Source: Bacillota bacterium
GTDB taxonomy: Bacteria > Bacillota > Clostridia > Lachnospirales > Lachnospiraceae
DNA length: 20,466 bases
Direction of reading: 5' to 3'
Assembly: GCA_023402845.1 (NCBI GenBank)
Contig: JAEYFP010000024.1
Span: 1 to 20,466, forward strand
Made by a program: the position numbers and the translations under genes. Shown here in pieces: positions 1 to 6,761 of the stretch. The notes beneath the pieces were generated by a model. That model saw only the letters and a program-made list of their open reading frames with translations. It was not told the origin of the DNA and ran no database searches. Each line of letters begins with the position of its first letter. Position 1 is the stretch's first letter.

Positions 1-11
1 ATGGAGAGGAT

Positions 12-1046
12 TTGATATTTGAATCCACAACGCTTGATATAACAGTCACACAGGGATCTGCTATTGTGACAATAGAAAATCCGGATATTACCGGACCTAC
101 CGGACCACAGGGTGACATAGGCCCAACAGGGCCGACCGGTCCCGTGGGCGCAACCGGAGTGACAGGCCCTACGGGTCCCAATGGTGCAACCGGCCCAACT
201 GGTCCTGGCGGCACAAATGGAGCAACCGGACCTACAGGTCCGACAGGCCCAGCCGGAACAGACGGAGAAGACGGAGCAACCGGCCCTACCGGCCCAACAG
301 GCCCTGCCGGAACAGATGGGGATGACGGAGCAACCGGTCCAACCGGCCCAACAGGCCCTGCGGGAACAGACGGAGAAGACGGCCCAACCGGTCCAACAGG
401 CCCTGCGGGAACAGACGGAGAAGACGGAGCAACTGGTCCGACAGGTCCTACAGGTCCTGCGGGAACAGACGGAGAAGACGGAGCAACCGGTCCGACAGGC
501 CCCACCGGATCCGTTGGACCGGCAGGAGGCGGTACAATTATTCCAGTCGCAACGGATGGATCTATAACTCCATCAACCAATGCGTCGGGGGAATTAACTT
601 TGACCAATTTGCTCGGGTTTGGAGGCAACTCCTCAGCTGTTGCGGTAACTGGGGGAACTACTTTTAATCTGGATGGAAACGGTGAATTTATGGTATTCAG
701 TATGCCATATGACGGGTTAATCACAACCGTTGTGGGACAGTATTCTACCGTTGCTGCATGGACTGCGCCCTCAAATATGAGCTTGTATTTGGCTGTAGCC
801 ATTGCACCTCAGGACAGCAATACCTTTACAATTGACGTCGGTTCAAAGGCATTGGCCCCTCCCTATGTGCAAGGGCAGTCCTATCCAATTCGTGAGCCTA
901 GATATGGAATTGCAGAAAACCTGACCATTGCGGTAGCAAAAGGTGATAGGGTTGCCATTCTGCCTGGTTACAACAATACGGGTGGAGTAGTGGCACAGTC
1001 GCTTCCATTCAACTATACAGGCAGTATTGAGATTGTAAAGGTGTAG
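12..1046 (+). CDS. Collagen-like GXY-repeat protein with BclB-type C-terminal domain
   Basis: Probable surface or spore-coat filament protein. Residues 28-174 are an uninterrupted run of about 49 Gly-X-Y triplets dominated by GPT, GAT, GPA, GTD and GED, the signature of a bacterial collagen triple helix. Residues 175-344 form a hydrophobic, Thr/Gly-rich domain opening with GTIIPVA and containing SMPYDGLITTVVGQYST, which resembles the C-terminal domain of BclB-type exosporium glycoproteins and is presumably the trimerising head. The N-terminus is short, with no signal peptide, as in exosporium proteins targeted from the mother cell. The start is uncertain: the TTG used here has GGAGAGG only 2 nt upstream, and the frame stays open to the window edge, so the gene may begin upstream. 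It ends before a strong terminator. The many Thr in Y positions would be candidate O-glycosylation sites, and two glycosyltransferase genes lie downstream. The collagen call is secure; the spore location is inference. Confidence 0.85.
   Translation: MIFESTTLDITVTQGSAIVTIENPDITGPTGPQGDIGPTGPTGPVGATGVTGPTGPNGATGPTGPGGTNGATGPTGPTGPAGTDGEDGATGPTGPTGPAGTDGDDGATGPTGPTGPAGTDGEDGPTGPTGPAGTDGEDGATGPTGPTGPAGTDGEDGATGPTGPTGSVGPAGGGTIIPVATDGSITPSTNASGELTLTNLLGFGGNSSAVAVTGGTTFNLDGNGEFMVFSMPYDGLITTVVGQYSTVAAWTAPSNMSLYLAVAIAPQDSNTFTIDVGSKALAPPYVQGQSYPIREPRYGIAENLTIAVAKGDRVAILPGYNNTGGVVAQSLPFNYTGSIEIVKV
219..506 (+). repeat. In-frame 54-bp tandem repeat in the collagen region
   Basis: Four full 54-bp units encode GAT-GPT-GPT-GPA-GTD-GED (one copy has GDD): 219-272, 273-326, 327-380 and 426-479. 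One 45-bp unit at 381-425 lacks the GAT triplet, and a partial copy follows from 480. All steps are multiples of 9 bp, so copy-number change by slippage or recombination keeps both the reading frame and the GXY register. Copies differ mainly at third codon positions. Confidence 0.9.
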
Positions 1047-1094
1047 GCAATCGGGTAATTTTATGTATTTCGGTTAACCCACCTGCTATTTATC

Positions 1095-1135
1095 TTGTAA
1101 AAACAGGGGCGATTTATCGCTCCTGTTTTTTACAA
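1095..1135 (+). terminator. Intrinsic terminator after the collagen-like gene
   Basis: A near-perfect hairpin: TTGTAAAAACAGGGGCGAT pairs with ATCGCTCCTGTTTTTTACAA across a 2-nt loop, with one wobble and one bulge, and the descending arm contains six T. It starts 49 nt after the collagen-like stop codon. The A-rich ascending arm makes it potentially bidirectional. Confidence 0.75.
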
Positions 1136-1785
1136 ACTTTTCGTTTTTGGATCTGCCCTCTGTATTATTTGAGCAAGAACACCTGCTTGGGGATTCTGTG
1201 GAGAGCAAAGAAACGCGGCAAGGAGCTTCCACTTGTTCTGAAACGAGTACTTGAGAATCAAGCTCAAACTCCGGAGCCATCGGAGGACGGCTCGGAGAAT
1301 GCCTTACACTGTGGGATGTGCAAAGCCGCCAAATTATGAAGGCGATGGTGTTTGGTTATCTCTGCATGGTGGCAAGGGTCGAGAAGATGAATATATAACA
1401 GAGGAAAAATGAACCTGTAACGATTCCAATCAAGGAAATTCAGAATGACCTCTTTGTTCAGGGTATCAAACCGTATTTTTGCTAAAGCATCTTTGGCTGG
1501 GCCGAGCATTCCGCCTGCACACTTCAATAACTTCAGCCGCCCTCATCGCAGTGCGGCAATTTCTTTTTTGCTGTAAATATGTAGGGTCTGCCGGCACAAG
1601 CGGTTTGTCCCCTGCGGTATATGATAATGCAGATGTCTCTCACATTGGGACATCAGTCATCATATTATGGAAAAAGAGAATCCTTTTATTTTTGATGTGG
1701 TTTGTTCCCGCTTGTAATTAAAGAACTAAAATTTAAATCTAAGTATAGAATTATAAAAAATATGATAAAAAGTAGTGGTGATAAA
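1136..1785. other. Gene-poor stretch of about 650 bp with a likely degenerate remnant
   Basis: No reading frame here has an SD, a credible start and recognisable protein content. Short open frames exist on both strands but carry no familiar motif, apart from an integrase-like fragment on the minus strand near 1426-1479. A 6-bp dyad GATGTC/GACATC (1632-1654) is present. From about 1700 the DNA is AT-rich and leads into the glycosyltransferase gene; I could not find a convincing -35/-10 pair for it. The stretch reads like eroded accessory DNA. Confidence 0.5.
1261..1527 (-). pseudogene. Possible tyrosine recombinase/integrase relic
   Basis: The minus-strand translation contains KIRFDTLNKEVILNFLDW (+ coordinates 1426-1479). 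It resembles the end of the N-terminal SAM-like domain of tyrosine recombinases, where a pattern of the type I-x-F-x-T-x-x-K-x-x-V-x-x-FLDWLE is common. Further along the same frame, HRLHNLAAL weakly recalls the NQRLAAL segment that normally follows. The stretch between them does not fit, there is a stop just upstream of the fragment, and no catalytic R-H-R-Y domain is present. If real, this is a decayed fragment of an integrative element. A chance resemblance cannot be excluded. Confidence 0.3.
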
Positions 1786-2874
1786 TTGAAACAATATAAA
1801 ATATGCGTTTACGCAATCAGCAAAAACGAAGAACAGTTTGTTGACCGATGGATGGACGCGGTATCGGAGGCCGATCTGGTTGTGGTAACAGATACCGGTT
1901 CATCAGATCAAACAATAGAAAAACTTCGCGGCAGAGGAGCCGTTGTATTTGAAGAAACAATTTCTCCGTGGCGGTTTGATGTCGCACGAAATATAGCAAT
2001 GGATCATATTCCGCAAGACATAGACATTTGCGTATCCAATGATTTGGATGAGGTATTTGAACCTGGATGGCGCCAAAAGCTGGAAGCTGTATGGAAGTCG
2101 GAATATACCAGAGGAAAATATAGCTTTGCATGGAGCCATAACAGTGACGGTACGGTTTTGAAGCAATATTCAATGGAAAAAATTCACAGCAGGAAGGATT
2201 TTCGATGGATCCATCCTGTACATGAGGTTTTGCAGTATACAGGGGAGCAAGACGATAAGACGGTGTGGGTTGACGGGTTGATTCTTCATCATTATCCTGA
2301 TCAGGCAAAGTCAAGAGGTCAGTATTTGCCGCTGCTGGAACTATCTGTACAGGAAAACCCTCAGGATGACAGAGCAATGTTCTGGCTTGGAAGAGAGTAT
2401 GTATATTATGGAAAATATGACTTGGGAATTGAGACACTAACGAAGCATCTGTTTCTCCCTTCTGCAAGGTGGAATGAGGAAAGGAGCGCATCCATGCGCT
2501 TTATTGCCCGATGCTATGAGGCAAAAAAAGATATGCAGGAAGCAAGGGTGTGGCTGTGGAAGGCCCTTGCAGAATGTCCGGATGTAAGAGAACCCTATCT
2601 GGCTTTGGCAAAGGCAGGATATAAAGAAAAAAACTGGCCGCTTGTTTGTTCAATGGTGCATAAAGGACTTGCCATAACACATAGCAGCGGAAGTTATCTG
2701 ACAGAATCGGAAAGCTGGGGATATGCGTTATATGATTATGGTGCAATCGGTGCTTACCGCATCGGTTCCTATGAACTTGCGAGGTCCTATGCAATAAAGG
2801 CCTGTGAGTTGAATCCGTCAGATGAAAGGCTGAAATTAAATTTAAAGCTGATTGAAGAAAAATGCTTGAAATAG
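1786..2874 (+). CDS. Family-2 glycosyltransferase with TPR-like C-terminus (paralog 1)
   Basis: Cytoplasmic sugar transferase of the GT-A fold, family 2. The N-terminal Rossmann-like half has the nucleotide-binding motif DTGSSD (residues 36-41), SPWRFDVARN (60-69), and an acidic DLDE (86-89) that acts as the metal/UDP-sugar DxD site. The C-terminal half, from about residue 200, is helical with TPR-like periodicity (for example WLGREYVYYGKYDLGIETL), which would hold a polypeptide acceptor. I chose TTG at 1786, behind GGTGA four nt upstream, because its residue numbering then matches the next gene's protein exactly. An ATG at 1762 adds eight residues but has no SD. The combination of GT2 and TPR next to a collagen-like protein recalls C. 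difficile SgtA, which glycosylates BclA. The donor sugar and acceptor are not readable from sequence. Confidence 0.85.
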   Translation: MKQYKICVYAISKNEEQFVDRWMDAVSEADLVVVTDTGSSDQTIEKLRGRGAVVFEETISPWRFDVARNIAMDHIPQDIDICVSNDLDEVFEPGWRQKLEAVWKSEYTRGKYSFAWSHNSDGTVLKQYSMEKIHSRKDFRWIHPVHEVLQYTGEQDDKTVWVDGLILHHYPDQAKSRGQYLPLLELSVQENPQDDRAMFWLGREYVYYGKYDLGIETLTKHLFLPSARWNEERSASMRFIARCYEAKKDMQEARVWLWKALAECPDVREPYLALAKAGYKEKNWPLVCSMVHKGLAITHSSGSYLTESESWGYALYDYGAIGAYRIGSYELARSYAIKACELNPSDERLKLNLKLIEEKCLK

Positions 2875-2889
2875 AAATGGGGATCGCTG

Positions 2890-4017
2890 ATGAGTACATT
2901 GAAGATATGTGTCTATGCAATCTGCAAAAATGAATCAAAGTTTGTGGATGCCTGGATGAAATCTATGAGCGAAGCAGACCTGATTATAGTAACGGATACA
3001 GGATCCTCAGATGATACGGTGATGCAGCTTGAAAAGAGAGGAGCTGTTGTATATACGGACATCATTGAGCCCTGGAGATTTGATGCGGCACGTAATGTTT
3101 CTCTTAGTCATGTGCCGGAGGAGATTGATATTTGCGTATGCACCGATCTGGATGAATTGTTTTTGCCCGGATGGCGGAATAAGCTTGAGAAAGCCTGGAT
3201 GGAACATCAGCCGAAACATAAGGAACCTATTGCAAAGACCGGACGGTATTTATATAATTGGAGCCTGAAGGGGGACGGAACACCAGATATCCAGTTTTAT
3301 TATTTTAAGGTTCACGAAAGGCACAACTTCCGCTGGAAATGTCCAATTCATGAATATATCTACTATTTCGGAAGTGATCCGCTTGAGACGGTTTTTGTGG
3401 AGGGGATGGTGCTAAACCACTATCCTGATCAAGTAAAATCACGGGGATCCTATTTGCCGCTTTTGGAGCTGGCCGTTAAAGAAGATCCTGAGAGCGACAG
3501 AATGTGCTATTATCTTGGAAGAGAATATATGTATAAGAAAAAGTGGGAAGAATGTATTGATACACTGGAGAGATATCTTTTAATGCCAACGGCTCGCTGG
3601 AATGAAGAACGCTGCGCTGCAATGCGATGGATCGCAAAGTCCTGCTATAAAACAGAACATACGAAAGAGGCTTATGGATGGTATTATAAAGCGATTGCAG
3701 AAGCACCGCATATGCGGGATGCATACGTAGAATTTGCAACCATGTGCTATGAACTGAAAGATTGGCCGATGGCATTATTAATGGCAGAAGAAGCTTTGAA
3801 AATAAAAGATAAATCTAAAACCTTTGTCAATATGGGCTACGCATGGGATTATACGCCGGATGATCTTTGTGCTATTGCGGCGTATCGGATGAATTTACTT
3901 GACAGATCCAATGACCATGCAAAAAACGCTTTAAAATATGATCCGAACAATACAAGATTAATAAATAATCTGAAGCTCATACAGGATAAGATGAACAGCA
4001 TATCTTCTTCAAAGTAG
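2890..4017 (+). CDS. Family-2 glycosyltransferase with TPR-like C-terminus (paralog 2)
   Basis: A second GT-A/GT2 enzyme 15 nt after the first and surely co-transcribed with it; the SD is GGGGA before ATG 2890. The two proteins align without gaps through the catalytic domain: KICVYAI at 5-11, DTGSSD at 36-41, PWRFDAARN at 61-69 and DLDE at 86-89. Similarity continues into the helical TPR-like half (YLGREYMYKKKWEECIDTL). It has a short insertion around residues 109-122 relative to its neighbour and is 375 aa against 362 aa. The pair is an old tandem duplication: the nucleotide sequences have diverged well beyond the protein motifs. The two may add successive sugars to the same acceptor, or serve different acceptors; this is inference. 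Confidence 0.85.
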   Translation: MSTLKICVYAICKNESKFVDAWMKSMSEADLIIVTDTGSSDDTVMQLEKRGAVVYTDIIEPWRFDAARNVSLSHVPEEIDICVCTDLDELFLPGWRNKLEKAWMEHQPKHKEPIAKTGRYLYNWSLKGDGTPDIQFYYFKVHERHNFRWKCPIHEYIYYFGSDPLETVFVEGMVLNHYPDQVKSRGSYLPLLELAVKEDPESDRMCYYLGREYMYKKKWEECIDTLERYLLMPTARWNEERCAAMRWIAKSCYKTEHTKEAYGWYYKAIAEAPHMRDAYVEFATMCYELKDWPMALLMAEEALKIKDKSKTFVNMGYAWDYTPDDLCAIAAYRMNLLDRSNDHAKNALKYDPNNTRLINNLKLIQDKMNSISSSK

Positions 4018-4039
4018 GGTACTGAATTTTCCTCGGCAG

Positions 4040-4068
4040 TTGACTGCAAAAATAGATAATGGTAATAT
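4040..4068 (+). promoter_or_regulatory. Putative sigma-A promoter for the small DAK-like gene
   Basis: TTGACT (4040-4045), a 17-nt spacer and TAATAT (4063-4068), 49 nt before the start codon. A short dyad GCAGT-TG-ACTGC (4036-4047) overlaps the -35 element. Confidence 0.5.
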
Positions 4069-4116
4069 ATAGACATTATTTGATTTTTATGCGGGATGCA
4101 GGAAGGGAATAGAACG

Positions 4117-4368
4117 ATGTTGGAATATAGATACGATACACAATTATTAATAGAAGGAACTGACCTGGATGAGGATGTTATCAGTGATTATTTTGTGGAG
4201 CATTTTCAGGGGGATTGTCTGCTGGCAGTTGGTGATGAGGAACTGATCAAGATCCATTATCATACGAACGAACCATGGAAGGTACTGGAATACTGTGCTT
4301 CAATCGGGGAGATTTACGATATTGTCGTAGAAGACATGGAACGTCAGTCGAATGGTCTGCACGGTTAG
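4117..4368 (+). CDS. Small stand-alone protein resembling the C-terminal domain of DAK/YloV (FakA) proteins
   Basis: 83 aa. The core GDCLLAVGDEELIKIHYHTN (residues 32-51), the following PWKVLEYCASIGEIYDI and the closing EDMERQ closely match the segment of YloV/FakA fatty-acid-kinase proteins that reads GDSLVVVGDEELIKVHVHTN...PGKVLEYAL..GEL..I.IENMREQ. The kinase (DAK2) domain is absent, so this is not a kinase by itself. I start at ATG 4117 because AGGAAGGG lies 9 nt upstream; the earlier in-frame ATG at 4096 would overlap that SD. The gene has its own promoter and terminator, so it is monocistronic. Possible roles are binding of an acyl-phosphate ligand or partnership with a DegV-type protein, both speculative. 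Confidence 0.65.
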   Translation: MLEYRYDTQLLIEGTDLDEDVISDYFVEHFQGDCLLAVGDEELIKIHYHTNEPWKVLEYCASIGEIYDIVVEDMERQSNGLHG

Positions 4369-4397
4369 GACTGTGCGATCGAAGCCGATTAATGATT

Positions 4398-4444
4398 AAA
4401 AAAGATAGAATGATAGATCATTTTTATCATTCTATCTTTTTTTT
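4398..4444 (+). terminator. Intrinsic terminator of the DAK-like gene
   Basis: AAAAAAGATAGAATGATA pairs perfectly with TATCATTCTATCTTTTTT around a 9-nt loop and ends in eight T. The A tract on the other side makes it bidirectional-looking. The next promoter starts 2 nt later. Confidence 0.9.
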
Positions 4445-4445
4445 C

Positions 4446-4474
4446 TTGACATAGTGTGCAATGCACAGTATAAT
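4446..4474 (+). promoter_or_regulatory. Consensus promoter of the padR operon with operator dyad in the spacer
   Basis: TTGACA (4446-4451), exactly 17 nt, TATAAT (4469-4474): a perfect consensus promoter. The spacer contains TGTGCA-A-TGCACA (4455-4467), part of a 21-bp imperfect palindrome (4451-4471) running into both the -35 and the -10. A bound dimer would block RNA polymerase directly. As the first gene encodes a PadR repressor, autorepression is the natural reading. The repressor assignment is inference. Confidence 0.85.
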
Positions 4475-4568
4475 TATCGCATACAATATAGTGCCAGATA
4501 ATAAAACAAAATAACAAACAATAGGAAGTAAAGGGTTGATAAGCAAAGTAAAGGGGGAATTTTCACGA

Positions 4569-4901
4569 ATGAATTATAATGAAGTTGTGTCGGGGCTGAT
4601 TTTGGAGCTGCGGCGCGGCACCTTGATTCTGTTAGTGCTAAGTCAGCTGAAGGAGCCGAAATACGGTTACCATCTCGTGAAGGCATTACAGGAAAACGGA
4701 ATTCCGATTGAGGCAAATACCCTGTATCCTCTGATGCGCCGTCTGGAGGCACAGGGACTGCTGCAAAGTGAATGGGAGACAACAGAGGCGAAGCCGAGAA
4801 AGTATTACAGCCTGACAGAGGATGGAAAAGTTGTACTGGAAAAAACAGCAGCGCATTGGAAGCAATTTTCAGCGGATGTAAACCGCTTATTGGAGGTGTA
4901 A
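4569..4901 (+). CDS. PadR family transcriptional repressor
   Basis: 110-aa winged-helix DNA-binding protein. It has the PadR hallmarks: RRGTLILLVLSQL in helix 1 (residues 16-27), YGYHLVKAL (32-40), the recognition helix TLYPLMRRLEAQGLL (51-65), and the wing PRKYYSLTEDG (76-86). It is the short form without a large C-terminal helical domain, so it would dimerise through its last helix (AAHWKQFSADVNRLL). I prefer ATG 4569, preceded by AAGGGGGA; a TTG at 4536, with AGGAAG upstream, would add 11 residues not typical of the family. It is translationally coupled to the membrane protein downstream (SD GGAGGT inside its last codons). The ligand is unknown. Confidence 0.9.
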   Translation: MNYNEVVSGLILELRRGTLILLVLSQLKEPKYGYHLVKALQENGIPIEANTLYPLMRRLEAQGLLQSEWETTEAKPRKYYSLTEDGKVVLEKTAAHWKQFSADVNRLLEV

Positions 4902-4902
4902 A

Positions 4903-5892
4903 ATGAAAACAGATGATTTGATGGAGCGGTATATTTATGCGGTAACAAAACGAATGTCTTCAAAACAGAAGACAGATGTGGCAAAGGAGCTTCGGACGCT
5001 GATCGGTGATATGCTGGAGGAGCGCTGCAAAGAGTTTGGACCGACGGAAACGGATATGAAAGTGATACTGACGGAGCTCGGTACGCCGAATGAATTATAT
5101 GAAAAATACGAAGGCGGAGGCGAGAGGTGTCTGATCGGAGCGCCTTATTATGAGCCGTATCTGCTTGTGCTGAAAATTGTGATGATCTGTGTGGCCTTTG
5201 GAATGACTGTGGCTTCCCTGGTACAGCTTATGACCGCCGCAGAACCGGTTGCCTGGTATGTGAGCGCGATGCAGTGGGTCTCTATGGTGATCGGAGGATT
5301 AGGCTCGGCCTTCGCCTATGTGACACTGCTGTTTGTCTATTTTTATAAAAAAAACATTCAAATTAATGAAACATTTGACCTAAACAATCTGCCGCCCGTC
5401 CCCGAAAAAAAAGAACTTATTCCGAGATGGGAGCCAATCAGCATGATTGTATTTTTGGTAATCTTTGTATGCATTTTCCTTTGGTCTCCGCAGATATTCA
5501 GCGTAATATTCAATGAAAGCGGAGAATCTGTTCCTATTTTTGACACAGCAGTTATTTGGGAAATGCGCTACTTTTTGTTGCTGTTTGCAGGATTTGGAGT
5601 TGTGAGGGAAATCGTATCACTGCTGGAGGGCAGATATACGAAAAGACTGCTGATTGTAACTGCGGTTGCGGATGTCTGCTCCGGTATAATTGCATTCCTA
5701 TGGCTCGCAAACGGAAAAATTGTCAATCCGGAGCTGGCCAAAAGAGCAGCGGAACTGTTTTCAGGCGGGGATACATTCGTTGCCAGGGTGTTTGGAAACT
5801 TCCAATATTTTTTTCTCGGCATCATTATCTTTGCGCTGTTGTTAGATGGACTGAACACGGCATTTCGTTATATGCGGGAACGCAGTAATTAA
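4903..5892 (+). CDS. HAAS-domain integral membrane protein, PadR partner
   Basis: 329 aa. Residues 1-75 are a soluble helical domain (MERYIYAVTKRMSSKQKTD..., LRTLIGDMLEERCKEFG, ILTELGTPNELYEKYEG) of the HAAS type, a domain typically encoded next to PadR regulators. About six hydrophobic segments follow, near residues 86-111, 118-149, 178-198, 222-240, 248-268 and 298-316. One nucleotide separates it from padR, so the two are one operon. In such pairs the membrane protein is generally thought to act in envelope stress or in controlling the regulator, but the biochemical role here is unknown. No enzymatic motif is visible. Confidence 0.75.
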   Translation: MKTDDLMERYIYAVTKRMSSKQKTDVAKELRTLIGDMLEERCKEFGPTETDMKVILTELGTPNELYEKYEGGGERCLIGAPYYEPYLLVLKIVMICVAFGMTVASLVQLMTAAEPVAWYVSAMQWVSMVIGGLGSAFAYVTLLFVYFYKKNIQINETFDLNNLPPVPEKKELIPRWEPISMIVFLVIFVCIFLWSPQIFSVIFNESGESVPIFDTAVIWEMRYFLLLFAGFGVVREIVSLLEGRYTKRLLIVTAVADVCSGIIAFLWLANGKIVNPELAKRAAELFSGGDTFVARVFGNFQYFFLGIIIFALLLDGLNTAFRYMRERSN

Positions 5893-5977
5893 CTCTTGAA
5901 ATCGTCAATATTTACCAAGAGAGAAAAGCGATTATGCGGCAATATAGAAAAAAAAAAGTTTTTGTCTGATTATTCTC

Positions 5978-6006
5978 TTACATTAAAAGAAAAAGTGTGT
6001 TATACT
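5978..6006 (+). promoter_or_regulatory. Promoter of the CarD-like gene
   Basis: TTACAT (5978-5983), 17 nt, TATACT (6001-6006). Predicted start of transcription is near 6013, leaving a leader of about 80 nt. The 5893-6000 stretch before it holds only a weak CTCTTG/CAAGAG dyad (5893-5922) and an A-rich tract. Confidence 0.65.
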
Positions 6007-6024
6007 AATAATAGAATAAAAGGG

Positions 6025-6069
6025 AAAAGGATTGTTTCATTCTGCTTACCGAATGAGTCAATCCTTTTT
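6025..6069 (+). terminator. Leader hairpin with T-tract ahead of the CarD-like gene (possible attenuator)
   Basis: AAAAGGATTG (6025-6034) pairs with CAATCCTTTT (6059-6068). A 3x3 internal loop is followed by CATTC/GAATG (6038-6042/6051-6055) and an 8-nt loop, TGCTTACC. The descending arm ends in five T and then AAGC. It lies between the promoter and the SD, so it could stop transcription before the gene or stabilise the mRNA 5' end. Confidence 0.55.
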
Positions 6070-6092
6070 AAGCGAGTTGGAAAGGAGGCAGT

Positions 6093-6593
6093 ATGTTTCA
6101 GATTGGTGATAACATTGTATGCGGCAACAGCGGTGTATGTACGGTAGAGGATATCGGTACATTAAATATCGGTGCAGTGCAAAAAGATCGTTTGTATTAT
6201 ACGTTGAAGCCTGTTTATGAAACCGGAGGTAAAATTTTTGTTCCGGTGGATAATGATAAAGTTGTTCTGCGCTTTATCTTATCAAAGGATCAGGTGACGC
6301 AGCTGCTAGGAAGCATTCCTCAGATCGAACAGCTTTGGATTGCAGATGAAAAGAAGCGGGAGCAGGAGTATAGAAATGCGGTCAATAGCTGTGACTGCGG
6401 CCGACTTGTGCAGATTATCAAGACGCTCTATTCCAGAAAATGCGAGCGAATTCAGAACGGAAAAAAAGTGACTGCAGTCGATGACAAGTATTTCCGCATC
6501 GCGGAGGACCGGCTGTATGAAGAATTGGCACTGGCACTTGGTATCAGTAAAAGTGAGGTTGAGGACGATGTCCGTCAGTATATCGAAATGTGA
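6093..6593 (+). CDS. CarD/CdnL-family RNA polymerase-interacting regulator
   Basis: 166 aa with a strong SD (AAAGGAGG, 6081-6088) before ATG 6093. Residues 1-60 match the CarD/CdnL/TRCF RNA-polymerase-interaction domain: FQIGDNIVCGNSGVCTVEDI, then YYTLKPVYETGGKIFVPVDN, a small beta barrel that contacts the RNA polymerase beta subunit. The rest is helical and basic-acidic, including an RLVQIIKTLYSRK helix typical of the CarD C-terminal DNA-binding domain. Such proteins stabilise open complexes at promoters. It is monocistronic between its own promoter and a downstream hairpin. Confidence 0.85.
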   Translation: MFQIGDNIVCGNSGVCTVEDIGTLNIGAVQKDRLYYTLKPVYETGGKIFVPVDNDKVVLRFILSKDQVTQLLGSIPQIEQLWIADEKKREQEYRNAVNSCDCGRLVQIIKTLYSRKCERIQNGKKVTAVDDKYFRIAEDRLYEELALALGISKSEVEDDVRQYIEM

Positions 6594-6604
6594 CGAGGAA
6601 ATTA

Positions 6605-6626
6605 AGGCCCCAGACTGATGGGGCCT
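6605..6626. terminator. GC-rich hairpin after the CarD-like gene
   Basis: AGGCCCC-AGACTGAT-GGGGCCT is a perfect 7-bp stem 11 nt after the stop codon. No T-run follows (CAGCTATTATTG), so it is at best a weak terminator or an mRNA 3' end stabiliser. Confidence 0.45.
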
Positions 6627-6659
6627 CAGCTATTATTGAACAAATTTTATCAAAAGTTC

Positions 6660-6688
6660 TTGACAACTAATGGGCGTTCGCATATACT
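6660..6688 (+). promoter_or_regulatory. Promoter of the feo operon
   Basis: TTGACA (6660-6665), 17 nt, TATACT (6683-6688), 73 nt before the first feoA. An AACTAA half-site (6665-6670) overlaps the -35, echoing the dyad found before feoB. The leader can form a hairpin, CACAGGTT/AATCTGTG (6711-6735). I see no clear 19-bp Fur box. Confidence 0.7.
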
Positions 6689-6761
6689 AACATTGAAAAG
6701 AGGGATGAAACACAGGTTTGATTTTTGAATCTGTGCGTTCAATTCAAAGGAGGATGAGTAT

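Noticed and set aside
219..506. Repeat array considered as CRISPR
   Set aside because: Units are contiguous, in frame and encode collagen triplets; there are no unique spacers.
181..567. Gln-rich + strand open frame inside the collagen gene
   Set aside because: It is the repeat region read in another frame; its repetitiveness only mirrors the GXY repeat, and it has no SD.
1086..1280. Minus-strand open frame of 64 codons
   Set aside because: It runs through the terminator hairpin after the collagen gene and has no recognisable content or SD.
1479..1721. + strand open frame of 80 codons upstream of the first glycosyltransferase
   Set aside because: No SD and no familiar motif; it lies opposite the integrase-like fragment in eroded DNA.
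1817..2491. Long minus-strand open frame (224 codons) opposite glycosyltransferase 1
   Set aside because: Low-complexity translation without motifs; it is antisense to a gene with clear catalytic motifs.
5896..6147. + strand open frame of 83 codons before the CarD-like gene
   Set aside because: No SD, spans the promoter and leader hairpin, and overlaps the well-supported start at 6093.
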